Below are positions 42,993 through 51,359 of a DNA stretch of 64,000 nucleotides, piece after piece (position 1 is the first letter of the stretch; the number at the start of each line of letters is the position of its first letter). The notes under the pieces are model-generated. The model saw only the letters and a program-made list of their open reading frames with translations. It had not been told where the DNA came from and did no database searches. Location: contig JAJDDD010000008.1 in assembly GCA_029260495.1 (NCBI GenBank), forward strand, positions 53,503 to 117,502. The letters are read 5' to 3'. The stretch is from Phycisphaerales bacterium (GTDB lineage: Bacteria; Planctomycetota; Phycisphaerae; Phycisphaerales; UBA1924). The translations under genes were made by a program, and so were the position numbers.

Positions 42993-44399
42993 CTAAAACA
43001 TCGCCGCGGCGCACGAGCTGACCATCGCCATGCCCTGCTGATCCATCGCCGCCGCATAGTTCAACATCTTCACTGAGTTCGGCTTCACAATGCGCTGCGT
43101 CGCGATGATGTTCCCAATGCTGCACCACCGCGTCGGGTTCTGCTGCCACGCCATCGCGGTCACCAACTCATCCGGTTTGATGTTCGCGACGTGCTGAAGC
43201 ATCTCCCGATCATGGCTCAGCACCTTGTTCCGCATCGCCACAATCTCATCTTCGTTGCCCGCCAACGGCTTCGGATCCCCGAACTGCGGCCCCACATGGC
43301 TTAGATCAGCAGAGCTCACAATCAGCGTCCGTCCGGGTGATTTCTCAATCGCCGTCTTCATCGCATCAACAAATGCGTCAATTCCAAGTCCCGCGCCGTC
43401 ATAGCTCTCCCCACTCGCGCGCACAGGATCCTGCACCAGCGCTGCGAAAATCGGTAGGCCGCCGCCATTTTCGTTGGCGCCAAAGACATGTTGAATCCAC
43501 GCAGCCTGCAGCTCGATCGAGTGCTCCCGCTCGTGGTCATACCGATGCTCAATCAGTTTCCCTGCATCCGCCTCCCCAAGCTCCTGCGTCAAGATCGTAT
43601 AAAAACCCTCATCCAAAGGGCTCATTCCAAGCGGCGTCTCAAACCCCTTGTCACAACCGCACACACCCGTCGCCATCCCGAAATGGTTTGTTCCCAGAAT
43701 CACGACCCGATCCGGGCGATCGACCACGCGCATCCGACCATAGACATGCGCATAATTAATCCACCCGCGCGCATAATCCAGGTGCGGCGCCACAATCGCT
43801 TTCGGCAGCTCATCAAAGCTCGGATCCTGCACCGCCGCGAGCGCCTGATCAATCCAGGCGTCCATTTGCTTGCGCAACATGTCGCCGCCCAACTCAGCCT
43901 TTTTCTCGTCCGTCGCCTGCTCTTCACCAAGCTCCTGCACAACCATCGCATCAGCAAGCTGCGCCGTCGAAGCAGGGGGCAGGTGCGGCATGGATTCGAA
44001 GTCGCTGCGCAACTTCTCCAGCATGCCCTCGAACTTCGGCCCGTCAATCAACGCCGCATCGTGCAGCTGCGCCACCAACTGCTCAAGCATCTCCCGCGTC
44101 AATCCCCGACCGACCTTCTCAACAATTGCGTCCAGATCATTCTCACCCGTCATGTGCGGCAGGATCGCCTGGGCTGCGGGAGCGGTGAAAACGATTTTGT
44201 CTGAAATCTGCTGAGCATCCGCCAGACCCAGGAGAACCTGCTCGCCATTCTTGGCGGGAAACCCGCGAATCGGACGCAGCTTCGGCTTCAACTGGCTCGG
44301 GTCGCTGGGGTCAAAGCTGGGCGCCTCGGCTCCAGGGGAAGACCCGCCAGCCGCCGCCCCCGCTCCGTCCCCGTCCGTTGGTGGTGTTCTTTCGTTCAT
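42993..44399 (-). CDS. MEMO1-family protein (AmmeMemoRadiSam system protein B-like) with N-terminal extension
   Basis: The C-terminal 265 residues are a Memo domain: IVAPHLDYARGW, VVILGTNHFG, HEREHSIELQAAW and IVSSADLSHVGP are its conserved His/Asp/Cys-type blocks. In front is about 190 residues with a compact helical/winged-helix region (AAQAILPHMTGENDLDAIVEKVGRGL) similar in pattern to PqqD-like peptide-binding domains, and an acidic linker. No radical-SAM or AMMECR1 partner is nearby. ATG 44399 is used; TACACT lies seven bases before it with no Shine-Dalgarno, so the mRNA may be leaderless. Confidence 0.82.
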   Translation of the reverse strand: MNERTPPTDGDGAGAAAGGSSPGAEAPSFDPSDPSQLKPKLRPIRGFPAKNGEQVLLGLADAQQISDKIVFTAPAAQAILPHMTGENDLDAIVEKVGRGLTREMLEQLVAQLHDAALIDGPKFEGMLEKLRSDFESMPHLPPASTAQLADAMVVQELGEEQATDEKKAELGGDMLRKQMDAWIDQALAAVQDPSFDELPKAIVAPHLDYARGWINYAHVYGRMRVVDRPDRVVILGTNHFGMATGVCGCDKGFETPLGMSPLDEGFYTILTQELGEADAGKLIEHRYDHEREHSIELQAAWIQHVFGANENGGGLPIFAALVQDPVRASGESYDGAGLGIDAFVDAMKTAIEKSPGRTLIVSSADLSHVGPQFGDPKPLAGNEDEIVAMRNKVLSHDREMLQHVANIKPDELVTAMAWQQNPTRWCSIGNIIATQRIVKPNSVKMLNYAAAMDQQGMAMVSSCAAAMF

Positions 44400-44506
44400 A
44401 GCCCTCAGTGTAGCTTTCGACACCCCCTCAAGTCCTGCTGCCCCTCGCTCCCCAGTGGCTTCTTTTGCCCCTCGAACCCCCGCTGGAGCCCCGCCCGCGC
44501 CCTTGC

Positions 44507-44512
44507 TACACT
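44507..44512 (+). promoter_or_regulatory. Extended -10 promoter (TGCTACACT)
   Basis: TACACT with an upstream TGn (44504-44506) lies about 70 bases before the 103-aa gene and could drive it and the coupled lipoprotein gene. The -35 (TGGAGC) is weak. Confidence 0.35.
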
Positions 44513-44583
44513 ATTCGGCTCGGCGGAGCCCCTCTGGCTCCCCAAGTCCCCAACCCAGCCCCGCTACGCAAAGAGCCAAAGCC

Positions 44584-44895
44584 ATGTTCGACGCGATCAA
44601 ACCAGGACAGGACATCGAGGTCACCATCGCCACCGAGCCGCGACGCCACGCTGACCGCGAAACCATCCTTCGCCTCATGCGCCTCGATCCGCTCATTAAG
44701 AAGTCGCTCAGCTCCGCCCAGCACTATCGGATGAGCAACCTGTACGTTCGCTCCCGCGGCAGGCGCCCCTGGGCTGTCCGGCGCAAGTCCTCAAAGAGCG
44801 CTCGTGTCGAGCAAGGCGCGACGTGGAATATGAAGTACTACCCGGACATCGCCGCCGACTTCCAAGCTGTCGCGAAGTTCCTCAGCTTCAAATGA
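44584..44895 (+). CDS. Small basic protein of unknown function
   Basis: I do not recognise this 103-residue protein. It starts MFDAIKPGQDIEVTIATEPR and has a helical middle (ADRETILRLMRLDPLIKKSL). A basic segment (NLYVRSRGRRPWAVRRKSSK) and an end with WNMKYYPDIAADFQAVAKFL follow. No signal peptide or membrane helix is visible. The frame is open further upstream (to 44251), but only the part from 44584 looks protein-like and follows a promoter-like TGCTACACT. Its stop overlaps the start of the CusF-like lipoprotein gene. It could bind nucleic acid given its basic patch (speculative). Confidence 0.6.
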   Translation: MFDAIKPGQDIEVTIATEPRRHADRETILRLMRLDPLIKKSLSSAQHYRMSNLYVRSRGRRPWAVRRKSSKSARVEQGATWNMKYYPDIAADFQAVAKFLSFK

Positions 44896-45389
44896 ACTCT
44901 CAGAAGGTCGTCAGGCTCTGGCGCCACATTCGATTTTCACAAATTGGATTGGCGCAATCTCACTGCCTGTGCGCGATTTTGCTTTTGACGTGCGCACAAC
45001 TCCTTGCAGGATGCGCACCAGAAGAGCAGTCGTCTTCCATCAAAACCGTCGAATACACCGTTCGCGGCAAGGTCATCTCCCTGCCTGATCCCGCGTCGCC
45101 GGCGAGTCAGTTGCAGCTGCACCACGAGCCGATTCCCCATTTTCGCGCCACCTGGCCCGACGGCGCACTCGGCATGCGCTCCATGATCATGCCCTTCGAC
45201 ATAGCCGATGGCGTCACCTTTGATGAAGTCAAGGTCGGCGACATTCTGGATCTGACCTTCGCCGTCGATTACGACCCGCAGAAACAGGGCAGGCCAACGG
45301 GGCTGGGCCGGGTCGTTCGATATGAAGAGCTGGATGCGAAAACCGAACTGATTTTTACGGACCCGAGCACCGACAGGACGGCGGATTAG
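44892..45389 (+). CDS. Copper-binding CusF-like lipoprotein
   Basis: The 165-residue protein has a hydrophobic signal with lipobox (LLAGC-A) near residue 40. It then has a CusF-type beta-barrel domain: VEYTVRGKVISLPDPASP, LQLHHEPIPHF, then GMRSMIMPFDIADGVTFDEV and VGDILDLTFAVDYD. The MRSMIMPF stretch resembles the Met-rich copper site of CusF and of the small copper domain linked to SCO proteins. It is likely periplasmic and could handle copper for cytochrome oxidase. Translation is coupled to the preceding small gene by ATGA. A SCO gene lies 5 kb away. Confidence 0.72.
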   Translation: MNSQKVVRLWRHIRFSQIGLAQSHCLCAILLLTCAQLLAGCAPEEQSSSIKTVEYTVRGKVISLPDPASPASQLQLHHEPIPHFRATWPDGALGMRSMIMPFDIADGVTFDEVKVGDILDLTFAVDYDPQKQGRPTGLGRVVRYEELDAKTELIFTDPSTDRTAD

Positions 45390-45452
45390 TCGAACTCCGA
45401 TTGGCGTAAATCGAGAACGCGCTTGCAGGCGCCGCCTTCACTCACGCCATTA

Positions 45453-47279
45453 TCATTTTGACGACCCCCACGCGCCGAGCAGCAGGGCAAGATCTTCTGC
45501 GCGCACGATTCCGTTGCTGCTGAGGTCTGCCGGGTTGTTTGTTTGGGCCCAGGCTCCGAGCAGGAGCGCCAGGTCGAAGGCGTTCACGATGCCATCTGAG
45601 TTCAGATCGCCGTAGACGAAGGGCGCGAGGCTGAAGTCGTTTATCGCCATCGGGATTGGGGCGCCTTTGTTTGTTTGCTCCCACAAGTCATGAAGTGTGT
45701 TGCCCCAGTGGTTTGTTGTGTTTCCGTCGCGCAGCGCCTCGATGTAGTGCCGCGTGACAGTTTGGTAGTTCACGGTCACCTCCGCGCGCCCGGCGCCGGG
45801 CGGAAGCTGGTAATACACATCCGCCCAGTGTTGCCCATCGCTGTATTGCGCCCCGACGACCGGCGCGCCGGCTGCCTCATACGCTGCGTTGGCGAACCCG
45901 CGGGGTGGAATGCGATTGTCCTTTTCAATGGTGTCAGCCAGCGCCATATGACCCGTCAACCCCACTGGAAGCCCCGTCGCGCTAGCAGCGTCCTCACTCA
46001 GGCCCACGTGCATCTCGAAGATTGTTGTTGACTCTTCATCAAGGTGCGCCTCGTCGAAGTCGTAATGCCCGTACTCCTTGACGAGCACATCGCCAGCGCC
46101 ATATATCTTGACGCCGATCCACACGCGGCGCCCCTCGATGTGGCCCGTCGGCAACTTGTGACCTGTCTCATTAATCACCCGAACCTTAATAGCCCCGCCA
46201 ATCTGTGCGACTTCCAGCGAAGCAGCCCTTTGGAGCATTGAGATCGCCTTATCTCGTCCATCGGCCAGGGCGGCGACATCCACGGCTGGATCGTCCGCGT
46301 AATGCTTCGCGATGATGTCCAGCACCCACGCCGACGCTCCCGCAAAATCATGGCGAGCAAGATCCGTGCGCACAGGCCCGCCCGCAGCGCCTTGACCGGT
46401 TGCCTGCGGCATATGACAGTCCTGGCATGTGCTCACCGTCGTCGGACCCGCGCCGCCAAAACGGCCGCCCATGTCCACGCCGCCATTTGCAAACGAGCTG
46501 AGCTTCCATTCGGTGTATGTGCGCTCGAGCGGAAACTGCGTCGCGGGATTTTCATCTGGCGTCGCCATATCGATCATGTTGTACCGGTAGGTTCCGTTCG
46601 CCTGCTTCGCGACTGCGATATTTCCGACATCGTGGCACGTGCCGCAAAACGCGCCCGTCTCGTGAAACGCTGATGGGATCGCGACATGCGGCGCCGCAGG
46701 ATCGCTGTAAGGCCCGCGCCGCCGGCCCAGCGGGTCCAGCACGAACATCGCGTTGCCATAATATTCCGGCGTTTCCGCGAGTCCGGCCAACACACCGACA
46801 TCTTCCGGCGGGCTGACGCCTTCCTTATAGATCGGATCCACCATCGAATGGCAGAAGTGACAACTCACGCCATCTAAATCCGTTTGGGTCAGGGATTCAC
46901 CCGAGGGGTCGGAGGCGGTGCCCGTCACATATGACATTGGAACGTGACAGCGCATGCAGAAGTAGCCGACGCCGTTGACATCCTGATTCGCGGTCGCCAT
47001 CTGCGCGAAAAACAGCGGATCCCGGCCGGCGACACCCATCAGGCTCCCCTTCCACGGCCGATAGGGTTCGTTATCTTCGTCGTTGTAGTGGCTGTGACAG
47101 CCAACGCAGCCGGATGAGTCGCCGATCATGTTGATCGGGACATCGCCGATCTGCGTCCCGGAGAGATGGAAGTCTTCAAGAGTCGTCGGAACCAGCGCCG
47201 CGACGCCGACCCCAGCAGCGACCACCACCGCTGCCCCGCCGAGAACCCAACCCCGAGATCGCGCGCATCGCCGACCCAT
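45453..47279 (-). CDS. Pentaheme c-type cytochrome with C-terminal dockerin-like domain
   Basis: The 608-residue protein has an N-terminal membrane or signal segment (WVLGGAAVVVAAGVGVAALV). Five CXXCH heme motifs follow: CVGCH at 58-62, CMRCH 108-112, CHFCH 140-144, CGTCH 212-216 and CQDCH 285-289. A beta-rich region of 240 residues follows. The C-terminal dockerin-type repeat (about 556-606) has GDLNSDGIVNAFDLALLLGAW and a second copy DLSSNGIVRAEDLALLLGAWG, with calcium-loop-like DxNxDG. The heme part resembles multiheme cytochromes of the c554/NapC-like kind. It is probably periplasmic. A strong Shine-Dalgarno (AGGAGG) precedes the start. Confidence 0.88.
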   Translation of the reverse strand: MGRRCARSRGWVLGGAAVVVAAGVGVAALVPTTLEDFHLSGTQIGDVPINMIGDSSGCVGCHSHYNDEDNEPYRPWKGSLMGVAGRDPLFFAQMATANQDVNGVGYFCMRCHVPMSYVTGTASDPSGESLTQTDLDGVSCHFCHSMVDPIYKEGVSPPEDVGVLAGLAETPEYYGNAMFVLDPLGRRRGPYSDPAAPHVAIPSAFHETGAFCGTCHDVGNIAVAKQANGTYRYNMIDMATPDENPATQFPLERTYTEWKLSSFANGGVDMGGRFGGAGPTTVSTCQDCHMPQATGQGAAGGPVRTDLARHDFAGASAWVLDIIAKHYADDPAVDVAALADGRDKAISMLQRAASLEVAQIGGAIKVRVINETGHKLPTGHIEGRRVWIGVKIYGAGDVLVKEYGHYDFDEAHLDEESTTIFEMHVGLSEDAASATGLPVGLTGHMALADTIEKDNRIPPRGFANAAYEAAGAPVVGAQYSDGQHWADVYYQLPPGAGRAEVTVNYQTVTRHYIEALRDGNTTNHWGNTLHDLWEQTNKGAPIPMAINDFSLAPFVYGDLNSDGIVNAFDLALLLGAWAQTNNPADLSSNGIVRAEDLALLLGAWGSSK

Positions 47280-47294
47280 CGCTCATCCTCCTCC

Positions 47295-47322
47295 TGATAT
47301 AGGACATGAATATCCTATATCA
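47295..47322 (-). repeat. Perfect 10-bp palindrome upstream of the cytochrome
   Basis: TGATATAGGA and TCCTATATCA are perfect reverse complements separated by eight bases, in an AT-rich island just before the Shine-Dalgarno of the pentaheme cytochrome gene. Its size fits an operator for a dimeric regulator. It could also be a leader hairpin. Confidence 0.6.
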
Positions 47323-47377
47323 AAAAGAGAGCGTGTCCAGCGGAAAAACGACCGAACGCAGCCTCGTTTTCGGACCC

Positions 47378-47764
47378 CTATCGCTGCGTTTCAGACGCCG
47401 GCGGCTGTCGGCAAGCGCGCGAGATTTTGTACCGATTGTTCGCAAACATGCGATAGCCACGGTCAAAAATGATTCTCAGCAGCGGCGCCGAGGACAACAG
47501 GTAAATCGGGTATGTCCACCAGATTCGCCGCATGACATAACGATAGACATTCGCCCCGCACACCTGGCTTCCGTCAGCCAGCAGTAATCGCATGTCTGCA
47601 AGCAGGTCTTCATGTGAAAGGTCCAGCCGCTCCTGCACCCATTCATCTTGAAGGGGCGCCATAGTGATCCTGCGCTTGCGAAGAATCGGCCCCCAGAACA
47701 AGACCGACCGCGAACAGAACCCACAAGTGTTGTCGTACAGGATATGGCCGACCGGTTCGTTCAT
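47378..47764 (-). CDS. Thiol-disulfide oxidoreductase, DCC family (DUF393)
   Basis: The 128-residue protein has the family hallmark ILYDNTCGFC (Asp-x-x-Cys-x-x-Cys with DNTCGFC). A basic segment follows (LRKRRITMAPLQDEW), and then a hydrophobic patch (IYLLSSAPLLRIIFDRGYRM). This DCC family is thioredoxin-like; its substrate is unknown. It starts seven bases after the DUF2071 gene ends, so the two are likely co-transcribed. Confidence 0.8.
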   Translation of the reverse strand: MNEPVGHILYDNTCGFCSRSVLFWGPILRKRRITMAPLQDEWVQERLDLSHEDLLADMRLLLADGSQVCGANVYRYVMRRIWWTYPIYLLSSAPLLRIIFDRGYRMFANNRYKISRACRQPPASETQR

Positions 47765-47771
47765 ACTTCGC

Positions 47772-48503
47772 TCATAAAGGCAGTCGTGCTCCCATAAATA
47801 CCTTCACCGCGGACCCATCTGCTAAAAACGCGGAGGCTGGAGATTGTAGGAACTCAACAAACTGATCTCCATAAAGCTCGGCGACATTACAATCCAGCCG
47901 CGCCTCTTTTGCCGCAGCGACGCGCCACTGCGGATGCTCCACGCGGTATTCGGTTGTGCGCCCGCCATGGCGTCGGGCGTAGCCCCAGTAATGCTCGGTG
48001 ATAAACTCCTGGGCGCTTCCCTCTGCGACTTGTTCGGGATGGCCCGCCACGGTGATTTCAACTCTGTTTTCTTCGCCGCGAAACCGCCATGAGTAGGAGA
48101 CCGTTCGCAACTCGGCGTCATTTTCTGCACCGATGCTGTGCCGCATCGGGAGCGCAACGTAGTTTTCTCCATAGAAAGTCCGCGCTGCCCAGGTGATCGC
48201 GCGACGTGGCACAATCTCCTTGACGAAGACGACAGCCCGGCGCCATCCCTCTCCATCTTTCCGCCGGACATAGAAGCGAAGATTCACCTCCTCGAAGTTT
48301 CGGTGAAAGGGAATCGGCACGCCCAGAACGCGCGTGTCGAGAAACTGGAAGCCAACAACACTCACGAAGGTTCGCCCTTGCCAGTCATCGAGCTCCGTTC
48401 CGTTAGGCACGAGCGGATGTAATACTGTGGGATCGATTTCGTAGTTCAGCATCACCAGGTGACGCCAGGAAGCAGTCAGGAATGGAGAGGCGCCAGCGCT
48501 CAT
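47772..48503 (-). CDS. DUF2071 (YqjF-like) protein
   Basis: The 243-residue protein matches the DUF2071 pattern: MLNYEIDPTVLHPLVPNGTELD, FVSVVGFQFLDTRVLGVPIPFHRNFEEVNLRFYV and SYSWRFRGEENRVEI. It is related to the acetoacetate-decarboxylase-like fold; no function is known. ATG 48503 is preferred, with AGGA nearby. It is the first gene of the small operon that continues with the DCC protein. Confidence 0.8.
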   Translation of the reverse strand: MSAGASPFLTASWRHLVMLNYEIDPTVLHPLVPNGTELDDWQGRTFVSVVGFQFLDTRVLGVPIPFHRNFEEVNLRFYVRRKDGEGWRRAVVFVKEIVPRRAITWAARTFYGENYVALPMRHSIGAENDAELRTVSYSWRFRGEENRVEITVAGHPEQVAEGSAQEFITEHYWGYARRHGGRTTEYRVEHPQWRVAAAKEARLDCNVAELYGDQFVEFLQSPASAFLADGSAVKVFMGARLPL

Positions 48504-49143
48504 CGATGTCGATCCTGCTTTAACTTGCCGCAATCGCGTCCGCCTCGGCAGTCAGCATTGAGTTCTGCAGCAGTTGCGGCGACTGCAAATGCCAAAACAT
48601 TTTGTCGTAAGGCGGCTTTGTCTCTTTCGAGACACGGCCGTCAGCCGGCATCCTGGAAAACTTTTTCTTGGCTCGCCGCTGCGAAAGTCCACGTCTCTGC
48701 AGCGAACAGCGATCGCCGGGGCAGGCTCATCCAGGTTCGATCGCGTCGGCGGGCGGGATGCGATATCGGGAACGACGCCCGGTGGACAGCCCCCTTCGCA
48801 ACCGCCTGCGCTGGATATTCGACCACGCTCGCCATCGAGACAGCCTATCAGGCCTGAGCAGGATCTTGGTCACTTGCCAAGTCGCTATCCATCCGGAATT
48901 TGAGGGCGCCCGCACACGGAGCCCGCGAAGTGGCTATGATTTGCCCATTCGCCGGTGGCCTCATCAATGCTCCCCCTCCATGACGGAAGGCGGGATGCCT
49001 GAGAATCTGCTGGCAGCGCCCATGATCGTACATCGTGGGACGCTCACCCAGGCAGGCCGCACTTGTTCCAATCAGATTTGGGCGAGGAAGCCCAAACGAC
49101 GCACCTCGCGGTGACCATCGCGCGGTTCGAGGAGATCCCTCTG
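48504..49143 (+). other. Intergenic region, no gene recognised
   Basis: No convincing ORF is seen in this 640-base stretch between the DUF2071 start and the helicase start. A 6-bp hairpin (TGTCTC-TTTC-GAGACA at 48619-48634) is present but has no T-run. The region could be the 5' leader of the helicase mRNA; long leaders are known for cold-shock helicases elsewhere. Confidence 0.35.
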
Positions 49144-50538
49144 TTGCTGCACTTTTCATCCCTTGACCTCTCTCAACGCATTCTCGACGCCATCGCCCAG
49201 GAAGGCTACGACACGCCGACGCCGATCCAGGCCCAGGCGATCCCCCCAGCACTCGCCGGCCGTGATCTGCTCGGCTGCGCACAAACCGGAACCGGCAAGA
49301 CCGCGGCCTTCGCGCTGCCCATCCTGCACCGCCTCAGCTCCGCCCCGGTTGATAAGTCTCGTCGCGGTCCGGTCACTCCCCGCGCTCTCGTGCTTTCGCC
49401 GACCCGCGAGCTCGCCAATCAGATCGAAGGAAGCTTCAAGGTCTACGGCCAATACACCAAGCTGCGCCAAACCGCGATTTACGGCGGCGTCAGTCAATTC
49501 CATCAGGTGCGCCATCTGCAGCGCGGCGTGGACATCATCGTCGCGACGCCCGGTCGCCTGCTCGACCTTATGGAGCAGCGCCTGGTCGATCTGCGCAATA
49601 TCGAAATCTTCGTGCTCGACGAGGCCGACCGGATGCTCGATATGGGCTTCATCCAGCCGATCCGGAGCATCGCCAAAGCCATGCCCGCCAAGCGGCAGAC
49701 GCTGCTCTTTTCCGCGACGATGCCGCGCAGCATCATGCATCTGGCTGACTCACTCCTGCATGACCCGGTAAAGGTCTCCGTCGCGCCCGTCGCGTCAACA
49801 GCGGCGCTCATCGAGCAATCTGTCTATATGGCGCCGCGCGAAGCTAAGCTCCCGCTGCTCGAGCATCTGCTCGCCAAGCACGGCGTGGAGCGGGCCCTCA
49901 TCTTCACACGCACCAAGTTTGGCGCCGACAAGCTGACGCGCAAGCTGATCCACGCTGGCGTGAAAGCCCTCGCGATTCACGGCAACAAAGCCCAAAACCA
50001 GCGCCAGCGCGCCCTTGAATCATTCCGCTCCGGCAAATCGCGCGTGCTTGTCGCGACCGATGTCGCTGCTCGCGGCATCGACGTTGACAGCATTACCCAT
50101 GTCTTCAACTTCGACCTGCCCAACGATCCCGAGGCCTATGTCCATCGCATCGGACGCACCGGTCGGGCGGGCGCGACGGGCATTGCGATTTCCTTCTGCG
50201 ACGGCAGCGAACGAAACCACCTTCGCGCCATCGAACGCCTCACTGGCAAGCGCATCGAGGCGATGTCCGTTCCCGAGGATGTCCGGTCTGCCAGCCGCAC
50301 AACTGAGAATCGCACAGACGAAAATCGCGATGGCGAAAATCGAAATGGCCAGAAGCGCAGCGAGGGTGGCGGCAGCAGCGCCAAGCCGAAACGCAGCCGC
50401 TCACGGAGCAACAACGCCGAAGCGCCCGCGCAACATCAGCGTCGGAAGAAAAGCTCGGGCGGGGCCCCAGCGTTTCACGGCAAGAAACGCAACGCCGCCA
50501 AGCCACGCGCCGCACGGCGCTCTGATCGCCGTAAATAA
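49144..50538 (+). CDS. DEAD-box RNA helicase (RhlE type)
   Basis: The ATP-dependent RNA helicase has the ordered motifs Q (DTPTPIQAQAIP), I (AQTGTGKTAAF), Ia (PTRELANQI), II (VLDEADRMLDMGF), III (SAT), IV-VI (LIFTRTKF, VATDVAARGIDVDSI, HRIGRTGRAG). A basic, Ser/Arg/Asn-rich tail of about 100 residues follows, as in RhlE. It probably works in ribosome assembly or RNA decay. The start is uncertain: the frame is open to 49063, but TTG 49144 follows GAGGAG by nine bases. Confidence 0.93.
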   Translation: MLHFSSLDLSQRILDAIAQEGYDTPTPIQAQAIPPALAGRDLLGCAQTGTGKTAAFALPILHRLSSAPVDKSRRGPVTPRALVLSPTRELANQIEGSFKVYGQYTKLRQTAIYGGVSQFHQVRHLQRGVDIIVATPGRLLDLMEQRLVDLRNIEIFVLDEADRMLDMGFIQPIRSIAKAMPAKRQTLLFSATMPRSIMHLADSLLHDPVKVSVAPVASTAALIEQSVYMAPREAKLPLLEHLLAKHGVERALIFTRTKFGADKLTRKLIHAGVKALAIHGNKAQNQRQRALESFRSGKSRVLVATDVAARGIDVDSITHVFNFDLPNDPEAYVHRIGRTGRAGATGIAISFCDGSERNHLRAIERLTGKRIEAMSVPEDVRSASRTTENRTDENRDGENRNGQKRSEGGGSSAKPKRSRSRSNNAEAPAQHQRRKKSSGGAPAFHGKKRNAAKPRAARRSDRRK

Positions 50539-50657
50539 AATCGGAATCAACCAGCGATAAAAACCCTGTGGACTCCAAACGATTTTGCGCCCACGGAGCC
50601 CGGTTCAACACTTGCGTTGTTGGCCCGGTCTTCGCGCGGACATTCGCCGGACTGCTT

Positions 50658-51317
50658 TCACAACTCTTTCGTTGCCCGCCGCGCCCGCGCGATAATTGCA
50701 TCAACCTGAGCATCTTGCAGCCCGTCGTAAAATCCAAGCACGTCGCCAGCCGGCCCGATCAAAAAGAAGCGGCTCGGATGCGCAATGTTCGACATCGTCG
50801 CTCCATCTTCAAGCTCAATGAGCTGGCTCGGGTTTTCAACAGGCGGCGCAAGCAACAAACCTTCGGTCAGAATCCGCGAAACAATTTCCCGTTTGCCTGT
50901 CAGGAACACCCAAACACTCGGGTCAGCCCCTAACTTCTGTGCATGTGCAGCCAGGCGTTCAGGCGTGTCGCGATCCGGGTCAACCGAAATGCTTATAAGC
51001 TGCACACCCGTTCCAGCAAGCTCCGCCTGCGCCCGCTGCATGTTCGCGTTCATCGGCGGGCAAATAAATGGGCACGACGAAAAGAAAAACTCCAGAATCG
51101 AAACCCGACCGATGAAAATGTCATTCGTCACCCGCTCAGCGTTTTGATTCACCAACTCAAACGCGGGCAGCGAAAGCAAATCCATATTGTCATCTGCTGT
51201 CAGCGCGCTTTGCTCAGCGGGCGCCTCGGGAGGTTGTTGTTTTGAAATCGCAAACACTGCGACAATGACTGTCGCAACAAACATCGATCCCAAAATAATT
51301 CCTAGCGCCGCGCGCAT
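50658..51317 (-). CDS. SCO1/SenC copper chaperone
   Basis: The 219-residue protein has one N-terminal membrane helix and a thioredoxin-fold periplasmic domain. The copper-binding CPFICP motif (CxxxC) and the distant His (NIAHPSRFFLIGP) are intact. SCO proteins deliver copper to subunit II of cytochrome c oxidase. ATG 51317 is chosen with GGGAG nine bases upstream. Upstream on the same strand is an ABC-2 exporter and, further, ctaB, forming an oxidase assembly cluster. Confidence 0.93.
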   Translation of the reverse strand: MRAALGIILGSMFVATVIVAVFAISKQQPPEAPAEQSALTADDNMDLLSLPAFELVNQNAERVTNDIFIGRVSILEFFFSSCPFICPPMNANMQRAQAELAGTGVQLISISVDPDRDTPERLAAHAQKLGADPSVWVFLTGKREIVSRILTEGLLLAPPVENPSQLIELEDGATMSNIAHPSRFFLIGPAGDVLGFYDGLQDAQVDAIIARARRATKEL

Positions 51318-51359
51318 GCTCAACCGCTCCCGTGATGCCTGTTCCTTGTCATTCCTCTA

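Noticed and set aside
48619..48634. Hairpin TGTCTC-TTTC-GAGACA as a terminator
   Set aside because: The stem is clean but no T-run follows on either strand.
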